This document shows, one piece after another, positions 1 to 8,992 of a stretch of DNA of 46,822 nucleotides. Origin of the DNA: Streptomyces chattanoogensis (lineage in GTDB: Bacteria; Actinomycetota; Actinomycetes; Streptomycetales; Streptomycetaceae); the NCBI RefSeq assembly GCF_001294335.1, contig NZ_LGKG01000165.1, positions 1 to 46,822 on the forward strand, read 5' to 3'. Within the stretch, counting starts at the first letter, position 1, and every line of letters starts with the position of its first letter. The notes beneath the pieces were generated by a model. It did not search any database. It worked only from the letters and a program-made list of their open reading frames with translations, and had not been told where the DNA came from. A program made the position numbers and the translations under genes.

Positions 1-10
1 CCCCCGCCCC

Positions 11-47
11 CACCCTGCCCTCCCCCCGAAGGGGGGAGGGCAGGGTG
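11..47. terminator. Strong hairpin, probable bidirectional terminator
   Basis: A perfect 17-bp inverted repeat (11-27 with 31-47) encloses a GAA loop. C-rich sequence at 1-10 and G-rich sequence at 57-66 can extend the stem past a bulge. There is no T tract, which is usual for Streptomyces terminators. It probably ends transcription of a gene left of the window and insulates the SMC-like operon. Confidence 0.6.
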
Positions 48-85
48 ACGGGGGGTGGGGGCGGGGGCGCGCCGTGGTGCCGCCC

Positions 86-325
86 GAAGGGCACGGGACG
101 GGTCCGTGCAAGGGCACGAAGCCGGGCCGCCCAAAAGACATGAAGCCGGGGCGTCCGAAGGCCACGTAGCCGGGCTGCCCGTAGGGCGCGAAGCGGGGCC
201 GTTTGAAGGGCACGGGGGGGGGGCTGTGTGAAGGGCACAGTGCGAGGCTGATTGAAGGGCACAGTCCGGGCCTGTGTGAAGAGTGCGGTGCGGGGCCGTT
301 CGCAGGGTGCGGGACCGGTGCGGGC
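86..325. repeat. Degenerate 24-bp minisatellite, about 10 copies
   Basis: Copies begin at about 86, 109, 133, 157, 181, 205, 230, 254, 278 and 302. Spacing is 24 bp apart from single-base slips (23 or 25). Each begins with a variant of GAAGGGCAC followed by a G/C-rich half such as GCCGGGCCG. The 24-bp period creates spurious short open frames with an 8-residue repeat, but these have no credible start context. The rest of 1-405 shows no gene. The array lies just upstream of the SMC-like operon. Confidence 0.7.
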
Positions 326-405
326 AGGGCGCGGATTGCCCGCCGAAGTGTTGCCGGCCCGTGCCGTTTCGTCCGTTGTCAGTGTGACCGCCTACTCTGT
401 GCGAC

Positions 406-1944
406 GTGACTTTTCCCGCCCAGGGGGCCGCTGCGCCCCAGCTCAACGGGCCGAACCGGCCCGCGCCGGGCCCGGCCGCCGACGAAGGCCTGGCCCGTCG
501 GCTGCGCGCCCTGGCGTGCACCGCGCCGTTGCACGACCTCGATGCGCGCAAGGCCAATCTCGCGGGCGAGTACGGCGTCTATGCGATGGCGGAGGTGGCG
601 CTCGCCGTCATCGACCTGGTCACGCTGAACATGGACTTCGACACCGGCGCCGATCATGAGGAGATAGTGGCGAAGGTGCTCCCCCGGGTCGCCGCCCAGG
701 CGCCCCGGCGGCCCCAGGGCGAGCATGAGCGGGTGGCCCGCTGGGTGCTGGAGAATCTGATCAACGTCGGGAGCGTGGACCGCGGCTTCCGGGCCGTCTA
801 CGGCACTTTCACCACCGACGGTGAGTATGTCCGGCGGGACTACGACTTCAAGCTGATCGAGGAGGTTCCGGGCCCCGGCGGCACGGTGTACCTCCGGGCG
901 ACCGACGAGGCGGTCAACGTCCTGGTCGGTGCGCTCGACACGGATGTCACCAGCGCGCAGATCGCCGCCGAGGTCAAGCTCGAGGTGCTGATCAACCGCG
1001 GCCGGCTGGCCGACGCCCAGCTCGCCGCCGAGCAGGCCCGTTACCGCACCGTGCAGTACGCGGAGACCCTGCGCAGGACGCTCGACGCCACCCGGCGCAA
1101 TGTCCGTGCCGTGGACTGGCTGCAGGCCGTGCCCGACATGATCGCCGAGGCGCTGGACCACGTAGCGGACCGCTACCGCCACGAGAACGCCATCCTGACC
1201 AACATCCGCAAGGCCCGTGACGAGGCCGAGGCCGTCGACCAGAAGACCGGTGAGCACAAGCGGCGCGCCGCCGAGCTGGTCGACATCGTCAAGGACTGCA
1301 TCCGGCGGCACACCCAGCTCCAGTCCCGGCTGCTGGAGGCCGGTCCGCTGTTCCGCGCCGAGCAGGACCGGCAGGCTTTCGCGGCCCCCGCCGCCCGTTC
1401 CGGGCTCGACCTCTACGGCCAGCTGGTCGCGCCGCTGCTGCCGCTGCCCACCGAGCGCGCCATCCGCGTCACCGACGCCTTCTTCGCCCGCGGTACGGGC
1501 CTGCGCACCCCGTCGGCGGTCCGCGTCGGCGATCTCGTCGAGGTGCTGCTCACCCCGCCCCTGGAGCGCGAGCATCTCGGCGCGGAGATGCCCGACCCCG
1601 ATCTGGTGGCCACGCCCGACGACAGCCGCTTCAGCGAGGAGCAGCTGGACGCCGCGATGGAGCTGCTCGACCTGCCCGCCGATGCGCCCCGCCGGCTGTC
1701 CGGTCTGCTGGCCGAGGCGCGCCGCAAGGATCCCGAACTCCCGTATCTCGTCGCCCTGCTGGCGGTGCATGCGGCCAGTCCGCCGGTCGGTACGGCCTAC
1801 CGTCAGGGCGAGTCGCAGCTGCTGTTCGCCGTCGACGACGGTACGGAGCTGGCCGACCCCGAGTTCGGCGGCGCCGACCTCATCGTCGGTACGGCCCTGC
1901 TGGACGCGGCCGGTATGGCCGCCGACCGCTCGGAGGTGGCCTGA
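406..1944 (+). CDS. Putative kleisin-like (MukF/MksF/JetA-type) subunit of SMC complex
   Basis: Predicted soluble 512-residue protein starting at GTG 406 without an obvious ribosome binding site. It has helical, charged segments (about residues 180-310) and no enzymatic motif that I recognise. Assignment rests mainly on context: it is the first gene of an operon whose third gene is an SMC-like ATPase and whose second encodes a smaller winged-helix-like protein. This matches the order F-E-B in MksBEF and A-B-C in Wadjet JetABC operons. In those families the first subunit is a kleisin bridging the ATPase heads. Direct homology to MukF or JetA is inferred, not shown. A 112-bp gap separates it from the next gene. 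Confidence 0.5.
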   Translation: MTFPAQGAAAPQLNGPNRPAPGPAADEGLARRLRALACTAPLHDLDARKANLAGEYGVYAMAEVALAVIDLVTLNMDFDTGADHEEIVAKVLPRVAAQAPRRPQGEHERVARWVLENLINVGSVDRGFRAVYGTFTTDGEYVRRDYDFKLIEEVPGPGGTVYLRATDEAVNVLVGALDTDVTSAQIAAEVKLEVLINRGRLADAQLAAEQARYRTVQYAETLRRTLDATRRNVRAVDWLQAVPDMIAEALDHVADRYRHENAILTNIRKARDEAEAVDQKTGEHKRRAAELVDIVKDCIRRHTQLQSRLLEAGPLFRAEQDRQAFAAPAARSGLDLYGQLVAPLLPLPTERAIRVTDAFFARGTGLRTPSAVRVGDLVEVLLTPPLEREHLGAEMPDPDLVATPDDSRFSEEQLDAAMELLDLPADAPRRLSGLLAEARRKDPELPYLVALLAVHAASPPVGTAYRQGESQLLFAVDDGTELADPEFGGADLIVGTALLDAAGMAADRSEVA

Positions 1945-2056
1945 TGCCCCGGCGCCGCACGATGCCGCCGAGCTTCCGGATAGGCCGGCCGCACATCCGC
2001 CCGGCCGTCGTCCGGGCCCTGTACGCCCCGCACGCCCCGCACAAGGAGCTTCAACC

Positions 2057-2995
2057 GTGACCGAGTCCCTTGGGCACAACGCCGCCGGCGCGGTGGTGCC
2101 GGAGTCCCTGGGCGACACCGCGTCCTGGGGCACGCCCGCGGAAGAGACGCCCGCTGCCACCGCCCCGGCGCCGCTGATCCCCGCCGACGCCGCGGACGCC
2201 GCACGCCTGGTCTCCTTCGGGCTTCAGCCCAAGCTGCTGCCCGCCCGCGACGCGGAGTACGCCGAGCTGCTGCGCCGCTATCGGGACGAGCCCGCCTTCG
2301 CCCGGCTCGCCGACGCGGTGGCCACCGGGCTGGGCCTGGTCGTCCTGGAGGTCTCCACCCGCGCCGGGATGGCCGTCACCGCCGCCGAGGACTCCGTCTT
2401 CGCCGTACGGATGGGCGATTACGCCCGCCGCGCCTCGGCCGACTCCGCCGACCGGTTCCTGCACGGCCTGGCGCATCTCGCGGTTGCCGCGCTGGCGTTC
2501 CCGCGCCCCGAGGATCTCGCCGACGACGGCTACATCGGCCGGATCACCGTCAACGGCGTCGATGCGTTCGTACGGCAGGCCTGCCGCCGTCTGGAGGAGC
2601 GTGCCGAGCAGGACGGCGAGAACACCGACCCGGTCAGCGATGCGCCCGGCCTGGAGTCCGCCTGGCGGGTCTACGCGCGGCGCAGCGCGACCGGCGCGAC
2701 CAAGGACGCCCGGCGGCTGGCCGGTTCGACCACCGGCATCATCGCCAAGGCCGTCACCTTCCTCGTCGACTCCGGGTTCCTGCAGCGCACGGGCGACGAT
2801 GCCGGAGGCGCGTACCGCACCACCGCCCGCTATCAGCTGCAGGTCCGTGACATGGCCGGCAGCGCCGCCATGGCCGAGCTGCTGGAGCTGGGGGTGGTCC
2901 CCGTCGCCGACGGCAGCGGCTCCCTGCTGCCCGGCGAGGACACCGACGACCTCGATCTGGTCTCCGACGCCGGGCTGCCCTTCCACTCCGGCTGA
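2057..2995 (+). CDS. Putative MukE/MksE/JetB-like winged-helix subunit
   Basis: A 312-residue protein read from GTG 2057, preceded by AAGGAG at 2043-2048 with good spacing. The longer open frame to the left overlaps the upstream gene and is out of keeping with it. The N-terminal 35 residues are Ala/Pro-rich and probably disordered. The body is helical, with a stretch around residues 215-260 (GSTTGIIAKAVTFLVDSGFL, then a Thr/Tyr-rich strand) resembling a winged-helix domain. MukE-family proteins pack on kleisin and regulate the SMC ATPase, which fits its position between the other two genes. No catalytic residues are visible. Confidence 0.5.
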   Translation: MTESLGHNAAGAVVPESLGDTASWGTPAEETPAATAPAPLIPADAADAARLVSFGLQPKLLPARDAEYAELLRRYRDEPAFARLADAVATGLGLVVLEVSTRAGMAVTAAEDSVFAVRMGDYARRASADSADRFLHGLAHLAVAALAFPRPEDLADDGYIGRITVNGVDAFVRQACRRLEERAEQDGENTDPVSDAPGLESAWRVYARRSATGATKDARRLAGSTTGIIAKAVTFLVDSGFLQRTGDDAGGAYRTTARYQLQVRDMAGSAAMAELLELGVVPVADGSGSLLPGEDTDDLDLVSDAGLPFHSG

Positions 2996-3060
2996 GACAC
3001 GGCCACCGCACGACCGCCACCGCACGACCACCGCCCACGCCACGACAACGAAAGTCCGCC

Positions 3061-6000
3061 ATGTACGAGCTGTCCCGGGTCCGCCTCTACTCCATCGGGC
3101 CCGCCGGTGCGCGCTATGCCGACACCGTGCTGGACCTGCGCGGAGTCGGTGCGCCCGTGCCCCGACCGGCCCCGGCCCAGGCGGACTTCTTCGAGGACGA
3201 GCCGGTCGGCCCGCCGCGCCGCCCGGCCCCGGCCGGGGTGCTCTTCCTGGAGAACGGCGGCGGCAAGTCCGTCCTGCTCAAGCTGATCTTCTCGGTGATG
3301 CTGCCCGGTCACCGCAACACCCTGGGCGGCGCCAGCTCCGGCGTACTGCGCAAGTTCCTGCTCGCCGACGACTGCGGGCATGTCGCCCTGGAGTGGCAGC
3401 ATGTGCTGACCGGCGAGAGCATCGTCGTCGGCAAGGTCAGCGAATGGCGCGGCCGCCAGGTCTCCAACGACCCCCGTAAGTTCGCCGAGGCCTGGTACAG
3501 CTTCCGGCCGGGCCCGGGGATGAGCCTGGACTCCCTCCCGGTGGCCGAGGCCACCATCGTCCGGCCCCGCCAGGAGAGCAGCGAGGGGACCTCCGGCGCC
3601 CAGGGCCGCCGCCGCACGATGAAGGGTTTCCGCGACGTCCTCACCGAGGCCGGGAAGAACTACCCGAACCTGGACGTGGTCTGGGAAGAGATCCACGAGC
3701 GCTGGAACGAACACCTCGGTGTGCTGGGCCTGGACCCCGAACTGTTCCGCTATCAGCGCGAGATGAACGCCGACGAGGGCGAGGCCGCCGGCCTGTTCGC
3801 GGTCAAGAACGACTCCGACTTCACCGATCTGCTGCTGCGCGCCGTCACCGACACCCGTGACACGGACGGTCTCGCCGATCTCGTCCACGGTTTCGCCCAC
3901 AAGCTCGGCCGGCGCGCCGAGCTGACCGCGGAGCGGGACTTCACGGCAGGGTCCCTTGATCTGCTGTCGCGCATTGCCGAGGCCGCCGAGCAGCGCGAAC
4001 GCGCCCGTGAGGTGCATGCGGGGGCCGAGCGCCGCACCCGGGGCCTGGCGCAGCGGCTGCACGCGCGCGGTACCGAGGAGCGCGGCCGGGCCGCCGAGCT
4101 GGCGGAGCAGGTCGCCACCGCCGCACACCGCGTCACCGACGCCGAGCGCACCCGCGAGCGCCGTTCCCTGGTCTCCGCCGAGCTGGCCTACCGGCACGCC
4201 TCGCTGGCGCTGGCCGCCGCCGAGAAGGGCGCCGCCGCCCAGCGCCGCGAGCTCAATGACGCCCGTACGCTGCACAGCGCCTGGCAGGCCGCCGAGACCG
4301 CGCTGCGGCACCGCGCCGCCGCCGACCGCTCGGCGCGGGTCGCCGTGGCCATCCGGGAGGCCGAGCGGGATGCCGCCCCGGCGCTCGCCGCCCGCGCCAC
4401 CGCCGCCGCCGACCTCGTACGGGCCCTGCACTCGGCCGCCGAGGCGGGTGAGCGGATCGCGAACGAGGAAGAAGAACGTTCCGCCGCTCTCCAGGAGGCG
4501 GGTGAATCGGCGCATCGCGACGCCACCGCCGCCGCCACGCATGCCCAGCGCGCCCGCAGTGAGGCCGATCACCTCAGGCAGCGCCTCGCCGAGGTCGCCG
4601 AGGAGACCGCCGAGGCCGTCCGGGCGGGCTGGCTGGACGACTCCGCCCCGGACGCCGACCCCGCCCGTGCCGCGCTCGCCGCCTCGGACGCCGAGAAGAC
4701 CGCCGTGGCAGCGTGGGATGCGGCCCGCGAGGCCGCCCGGGGGACCACCGACCGCGCCCGGGAGGCCGCCGCCCGGCTCTCCGCCGCGGAGCTGGCCGCG
4801 GCCCGTGCCGAGGACGCCGCGCAGGCCGCGGGGCGCGCGTACGACGCCGAACGCCGCGCAGCGGAGTCGCTCGGCGCCGAGCCCCGGCTCGCCGACCTCC
4901 TCGGGCTCCCCGGGGCGAAGTCCGCGCTGCCCGGCCCCCGTACGGCGGACGCCACCTCCGACGGCGGGGCGCTCACCGCCGACGAGCTGGACCGCAGCGC
5001 CGAGGCGCTGCGCGAGCTCCTCGAGGACGGCGTCGCCACGGCCGAGCGGCAGCTGTTCGATCTGCGGACGGCCGCCGCCGACGACTCCCGGATCCTGGGG
5101 GCGCTGGGCGACGGCGGGCTGCTGCCCCCGGGGCCCGATGTGCTCGCGGCCGTGGAGTACTTGGGCGAGCACGGCGTCCCGGCGCTGCCCGGCTGGCGCT
5201 ATCTCGCCCAGTCCGTCGACCCGGCCGATCACGCCAGGGTGCTCGCCGCCCGCCCCGAGCTGGTCGACGGCGTGATCATCACGGACCCCGACACCCATGC
5301 ACGGGCCCGCGAGGTGCTGTCCCAGGCCGCGCTGCTGCCGCGCTCCGCGGTCGCCGTCGGCACCGCCGCCGCGCTGCTCGCCCCCACCCCCGCCCCCGAC
5401 GGCCGGGACACCGGTGTCTTCCTTGTCCCGCCCAACCCGGCGATGCACGACGAATCGGCGGCCGACGAGGAGCGCCAGGCGCTGCGCACCCGCGCCGCCG
5501 AGCGCGACGAGGAGATCCGCCGGCTCGCCGCCCGGCTCGCCGGCGACCGTGCGCTGGCCGCCCGGCTCGCCTCCTGGCGTACGGGATGTCCCGAGGGCCG
5601 GCTCGCCGAGCTGGCGGCCGCCGCGGAAGGGACCCGTACGGCCGCCGATGAGGCCGCGGCCGAGCTGGCCGAGGCCCGTACGGTCCGCGCCGAGGCCGAT
5701 GAGGTCGCCGCCGAGGCCACCCGGGTGCGGGACGAGCGGCAGGAGGCCGCGCAGCGCGCCCGCCGCGCCGCCGACCTGCTGGCCGGGCTCGCCCACCGGC
5801 TGCGCGAGCGCGCCACCTGGCAGTCGCGGCTGCGTGAACTGGCCGATGAGACGGCCGAGTTCGAGGCCCGCGCCGAGGAGTGCGTGGACCGTGCACGGGC
5901 CGCGGACGAGGACCGCCGGGCCGCCCAGCGCGCCGCCGACGACGCCCGCCGCACCGCCCGCGCGCTGCGCGCCGAGCGGGCCGAGATCGCCGGCGTACCG

Positions 6001-7749
6001 GACGATCTGGGCGATGCCCCCGAGGCTCCGAACGCCTCCCTGCCCGCGCTGCGCGAGGCCTACCGCGCCGCCTCCCAGCTCTACGAAAAGGTGGGCGTCG
6101 GCGCCGATCTGCGCGCCGAACAGGCCCGCGCCGAGGGCGATGAGTCCGCTGCCCTGGCCGAGCTGAACCGTCTCACCAACAAGGTCCGCACCCGCGCGGA
6201 GGCGCTCCTGGAGAGCCCGGACGCCGCCGACGGCCCGTCCCGGCAGGCCGCCGCGGCCCGTGCCGAATCGCTGGTGCAGATGCTGGAGAGCCGCGCGTCC
6301 GCCGCGAGCGAGCAGCTCGGCCGGCTGCGCGGCGAGGCCGAGCGGCTGGCGCCCACTGACGGCGAGGCGCACACCGAGCTGCCCGACGGGCTGGTCCCGG
6401 AGGACGCCGACCGCGCCAAGGAGCTGCTGCGCAGCGCCAACGCCGAACTCGCCACCGCCGCCGAGGCGCTGGAGGCCGCCCGCGCCCGGCACGACGAGCT
6501 GCTGCGCGGTCACCGTGCCGCCGAGGACGCGGCCGGTGGTTTCGACGAGACCGCGGCCCTGCTGCGCGATCTGCTCCGCGACCGCCAGGACACGGAGGAC
6601 GCCGAGGACGCGGTGGACGGCGGCATCGAGCCGTACGCCGGCGGCCTGGCCGAGGCCCGGCAGGCCGCCGCCGAGTCCCGCCGCTCGCTGCGCGGCTGCG
6701 CCGCCGATCTCTCCGCCGCCGAGTCCGCGGTCCGTGAGGCCTCGGACATCCTCGTACGGCACGCCAACGCCACCCGCTACGAACAGGTCCGCACCCCCGC
6801 CCGCCAGCAGATCCGCGAGCTGCCCGCGGCCGCGCTGCCCGACCACGCCGCCAAGTGGGCCGAGGCCTTCGCGCCCCGGCTGCGCGTCCTCACCGACGAG
6901 CTGGCGCAGCTCGAGCGCAACCGCGACTCCATCGTCGACCGCCTGCGCGGACTGGTGGAGTCGTCCCTCACCACCCTGCGTTCCGCGCAGCGGCTGTCCC
7001 GGCTGCCCGAGGGACTGGGGGAGTGGTCGGGCCAGGAGTTCCTGCGGATCCGGTTCGAGGATCCCGACCAGGCCACCCTCACCGAGCGCCTCGGCGAGGT
7101 CATCGACGAGGCGACCCGTTCCGCCGTCCGGAAGAACAGCGATCTGCGCCGCGACGGCATGTCCCTTCTCCTGCGCGGGGTCGGCGCCGCCCTCCAGCCG
7201 CGCGGTGTGGCTGTCGAGATCCTCAAGCCGGACGCGGTGCTCCGGGCGGAGCGCGTCCCCGTCGGGCAGATGGGGGATGTGTTCTCCGGCGGTCAGCTGC
7301 TGACCGCTGCCATCGCCCTGTACTGCACGATGGCCGCGCTGCGCAGCAACGACCGGGGGCGTGACAAGCAGCGCCATGCCGGCACGCTGTTCCTGGACAA
7401 TCCCATCGGCCGCGCCAACGCCACCTATCTCCTGGAACTGCAGCGGGCCGTGGCCGATGCCCTCGGCGTCCAGCTCCTTTACACCACGGGCCTGTTCGAC
7501 ACCACCGCGCTCGCCGAGTTCCCGCTGGTCATCCGGCTGCGCAATGACGCCGACCTGCGCGCGGGGCTGAAGTACATCAGTGTCGAGGAACATCTGCGGC
7601 CGGGTCTGCCGCAGCAGGACCCGGGCGGGGAGGCGGTGCACGGCCAGATCACCGCGACGCGGATGTACCGCCGCCCGGACGAGGCGCCCCAGGTTCCGGC
7701 GCAGCAGGAGACCGGGCCGGAGGACGCCGCGGAGGGGGCCGACGGCTGA
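3061..7749 (+). CDS. SMC/MukB/JetC-like coiled-coil ATPase
   Basis: A 1562-residue protein with split-ATPase SMC architecture. The N-terminal head carries Walker A ENGGGKS at residues 64-70. Very long Ala/Glu/Arg-rich coiled coils run from about 300 to 690 and 800 to 1300, with a non-coiled hinge-like segment around 700-790. The C-terminal head has the ABC signature FSGGQ at 1408-1412 and a Walker B ending LFLDNP at 1443-1448. In Walker B the usual catalytic Glu after Asp is Asn1447. Size and layout match MukB, MksB and JetC, which extrude DNA loops or recognise plasmid topology. It lies 65 bp after the E-like gene and ends 7 bp before a convergent dehydrogenase. No JetD/MksG TOPRIM nuclease gene follows. 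Confidence 0.8.
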   Translation: MYELSRVRLYSIGPAGARYADTVLDLRGVGAPVPRPAPAQADFFEDEPVGPPRRPAPAGVLFLENGGGKSVLLKLIFSVMLPGHRNTLGGASSGVLRKFLLADDCGHVALEWQHVLTGESIVVGKVSEWRGRQVSNDPRKFAEAWYSFRPGPGMSLDSLPVAEATIVRPRQESSEGTSGAQGRRRTMKGFRDVLTEAGKNYPNLDVVWEEIHERWNEHLGVLGLDPELFRYQREMNADEGEAAGLFAVKNDSDFTDLLLRAVTDTRDTDGLADLVHGFAHKLGRRAELTAERDFTAGSLDLLSRIAEAAEQRERAREVHAGAERRTRGLAQRLHARGTEERGRAAELAEQVATAAHRVTDAERTRERRSLVSAELAYRHASLALAAAEKGAAAQRRELNDARTLHSAWQAAETALRHRAAADRSARVAVAIREAERDAAPALAARATAAADLVRALHSAAEAGERIANEEEERSAALQEAGESAHRDATAAATHAQRARSEADHLRQRLAEVAEETAEAVRAGWLDDSAPDADPARAALAASDAEKTAVAAWDAAREAARGTTDRAREAAARLSAAELAAARAEDAAQAAGRAYDAERRAAESLGAEPRLADLLGLPGAKSALPGPRTADATSDGGALTADELDRSAEALRELLEDGVATAERQLFDLRTAAADDSRILGALGDGGLLPPGPDVLAAVEYLGEHGVPALPGWRYLAQSVDPADHARVLAARPELVDGVIITDPDTHARAREVLSQAALLPRSAVAVGTAAALLAPTPAPDGRDTGVFLVPPNPAMHDESAADEERQALRTRAAERDEEIRRLAARLAGDRALAARLASWRTGCPEGRLAELAAAAEGTRTAADEAAAELAEARTVRAEADEVAAEATRVRDERQEAAQRARRAADLLAGLAHRLRERATWQSRLRELADETAEFEARAEECVDRARAADEDRRAAQRAADDARRTARALRAERAEIAGVPDDLGDAPEAPNASLPALREAYRAASQLYEKVGVGADLRAEQARAEGDESAALAELNRLTNKVRTRAEALLESPDAADGPSRQAAAARAESLVQMLESRASAASEQLGRLRGEAERLAPTDGEAHTELPDGLVPEDADRAKELLRSANAELATAAEALEAARARHDELLRGHRAAEDAAGGFDETAALLRDLLRDRQDTEDAEDAVDGGIEPYAGGLAEARQAAAESRRSLRGCAADLSAAESAVREASDILVRHANATRYEQVRTPARQQIRELPAAALPDHAAKWAEAFAPRLRVLTDELAQLERNRDSIVDRLRGLVESSLTTLRSAQRLSRLPEGLGEWSGQEFLRIRFEDPDQATLTERLGEVIDEATRSAVRKNSDLRRDGMSLLLRGVGAALQPRGVAVEILKPDAVLRAERVPVGQMGDVFSGGQLLTAAIALYCTMAALRSNDRGRDKQRHAGTLFLDNPIGRANATYLLELQRAVADALGVQLLYTTGLFDTTALAEFPLVIRLRNDADLRAGLKYISVEEHLRPGLPQQDPGGEAVHGQITATRMYRRPDEAPQVPAQQETGPEDAAEGADG

Positions 7750-7756
7750 CGGGTCG

Positions 7757-8842
7757 TCAGAGCGTGACCACCGACCGCAGCACCTCACCGCGCTGCATCC
7801 TGGTGAACGCCGCTTCGAGGTCACCGAGGCCGACGGTCTCGGTGACGAACCGGTCCAGGTGGAGCTTGCCGCTCAGATAGAGGTCGATCAGGACGGGGAA
7901 GTCGCGGCTGGGCAGACAGTCGCCGTACCAGGAGGACTTCAGCGCGCCGCCGCGGGAGAAGAGGTCGAGGAGCGGCAGTTCGATCGTCGTCTCCGGTTCG
8001 GGGACGCCGACCTGCACCAGCGTTCCGGCCAGATCGCGCATGTAGAAGCCCTGCCGGTACGTCTCCGGGCGCCCGACGGCATCGATGACGACATCGGCGC
8101 CATGACCCCCGGTGAGCCCCCGGACCGCCTCGACGGGGTCCGTACCGCGGGAGTTGACGGTGTCGGTGGCGCCGAACCGCTCGGCGGCGTCCAGCTTGCC
8201 GTCGTCGAGGTCGATGGCGATGACCCGGCGCGCACCGGCCCGCGAGGCACCGGCGATGGCGGCGTTGCCCACTCCGCCGCAGCCGATGACGGCGACGGTG
8301 TCGCCGCTGCCGACGGCGCCGGTGTGGACGGCGGCGCCGTAACCCGCCATCACCCCGCACCCGATGAGCCCGGCCGCCTCGGGCCGTGCAGCGGGGTCGA
8401 CCTTCACCGCCTGACCGGCCGCAACCAGCGTTTTCTCGGCGAAGGCACCGATGCCCAGGGCCGCGGTGAGGGGGGTGCCGTCCAGGAGCGTCATCGGCCG
8501 GGCGGCGTTACGGGAGTCGAAGCAGTACCAGGGCCGGCCGCGGCGGCAGGACCGGCAGCGGCCGCAGGGCGCCCGCCAGGCGAGGACGACATAGTCGCCG
8601 GGCGCGAGGCCGGTGACCTGGGGGCCGACGGCCTCCACGACGCCCGCCGCCTCGTGTCCGAGCAGATAGGGGAAGTCGTCCCCGACGGCGCCCTCCCGAT
8701 AGTGCAGATCGGTATGGCAGACACCGCAGGCCTGCACGGCGACCAGCACGTCCTCCGGCCCGGGATCGGGCACCAGGATCGTGCGCACCTCGGCGGGCGC
8801 GCCCTTCTCGACGGCGACGGCGGCGCGGACTTCGTACGGCAT
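7757..8842 (-). CDS. S-(hydroxymethyl)mycothiol dehydrogenase (zinc alcohol dehydrogenase)
   Basis: A 361-residue, full-length class III-type zinc dehydrogenase that oxidises the adduct of formaldehyde and mycothiol with NAD. Catalytic zinc ligands are visible as C42 (GVCHTD) and H63/E64 (LLGHEAAG). The four structural-zinc cysteines are C93, C96, C99 and C107. The Rossmann glycine motif is VIGCGGVG near residue 190. The N-terminus and the [12 protein letters not shown] stretch closely resemble actinobacterial mycothiol-dependent formaldehyde dehydrogenases. The IclR gene lies upstream on the same strand with a 150-bp gap that contains an inverted repeat. The usual MBL-fold hydrolase partner is absent here. 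Confidence 0.85.
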   Translation of the reverse strand: MPYEVRAAVAVEKGAPAEVRTILVPDPGPEDVLVAVQACGVCHTDLHYREGAVGDDFPYLLGHEAAGVVEAVGPQVTGLAPGDYVVLAWRAPCGRCRSCRRGRPWYCFDSRNAARPMTLLDGTPLTAALGIGAFAEKTLVAAGQAVKVDPAARPEAAGLIGCGVMAGYGAAVHTGAVGSGDTVAVIGCGGVGNAAIAGASRAGARRVIAIDLDDGKLDAAERFGATDTVNSRGTDPVEAVRGLTGGHGADVVIDAVGRPETYRQGFYMRDLAGTLVQVGVPEPETTIELPLLDLFSRGGALKSSWYGDCLPSRDFPVLIDLYLSGKLHLDRFVTETVGLGDLEAAFTRMQRGEVLRSVVTL

Positions 8843-8897
8843 GGCTCACTCCTCAACGGCGTCCGGACGGCACTCCGCCCACGCCCCAAAGTTGCCT

Positions 8898-8919
8898 ATG
8901 GCGCGCCGAGTTGCGCCAT
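8898..8919. promoter_or_regulatory. Inverted repeat, candidate IclR operator before the dehydrogenase
   Basis: ATGGCGC (8898-8904) and GCGCCAT (8913-8919) are perfect 7-bp arms around an 8-bp spacer. They lie 56 bp upstream of the dehydrogenase start. A related half-like sequence, TTGCGCATCATG, occurs at 9907-9918 in the IclR/Rieske divergent region. Binding by the neighbouring IclR protein is inferred. Confidence 0.4.
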
Positions 8920-8992
8920 GGGAGACATGCTGGAAGTCCGTCAGGGATCCGTCAAGGGGCGTTTTCGCCGCCCCCGCACGCGGCGCGACCGG

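Noticed and set aside
203..409. Short frame with an 8-residue repeat
   Set aside because: It is produced by the 24-bp minisatellite, has no ribosome binding site and runs into the first SMC-operon gene.
7750..7756. JetD/MksG nuclease after the SMC-like gene
   Set aside because: Only 7 bp separate it from a convergent alcohol dehydrogenase, and no TOPRIM protein is found anywhere in the window.
2833..7824. 1663-residue open frame on the minus strand
   Set aside because: It runs antisense to the SMC-like ATPase over its whole length, is Gly/Val/Leu-rich without domain motifs, and arises from the high GC codon pattern of the real gene.
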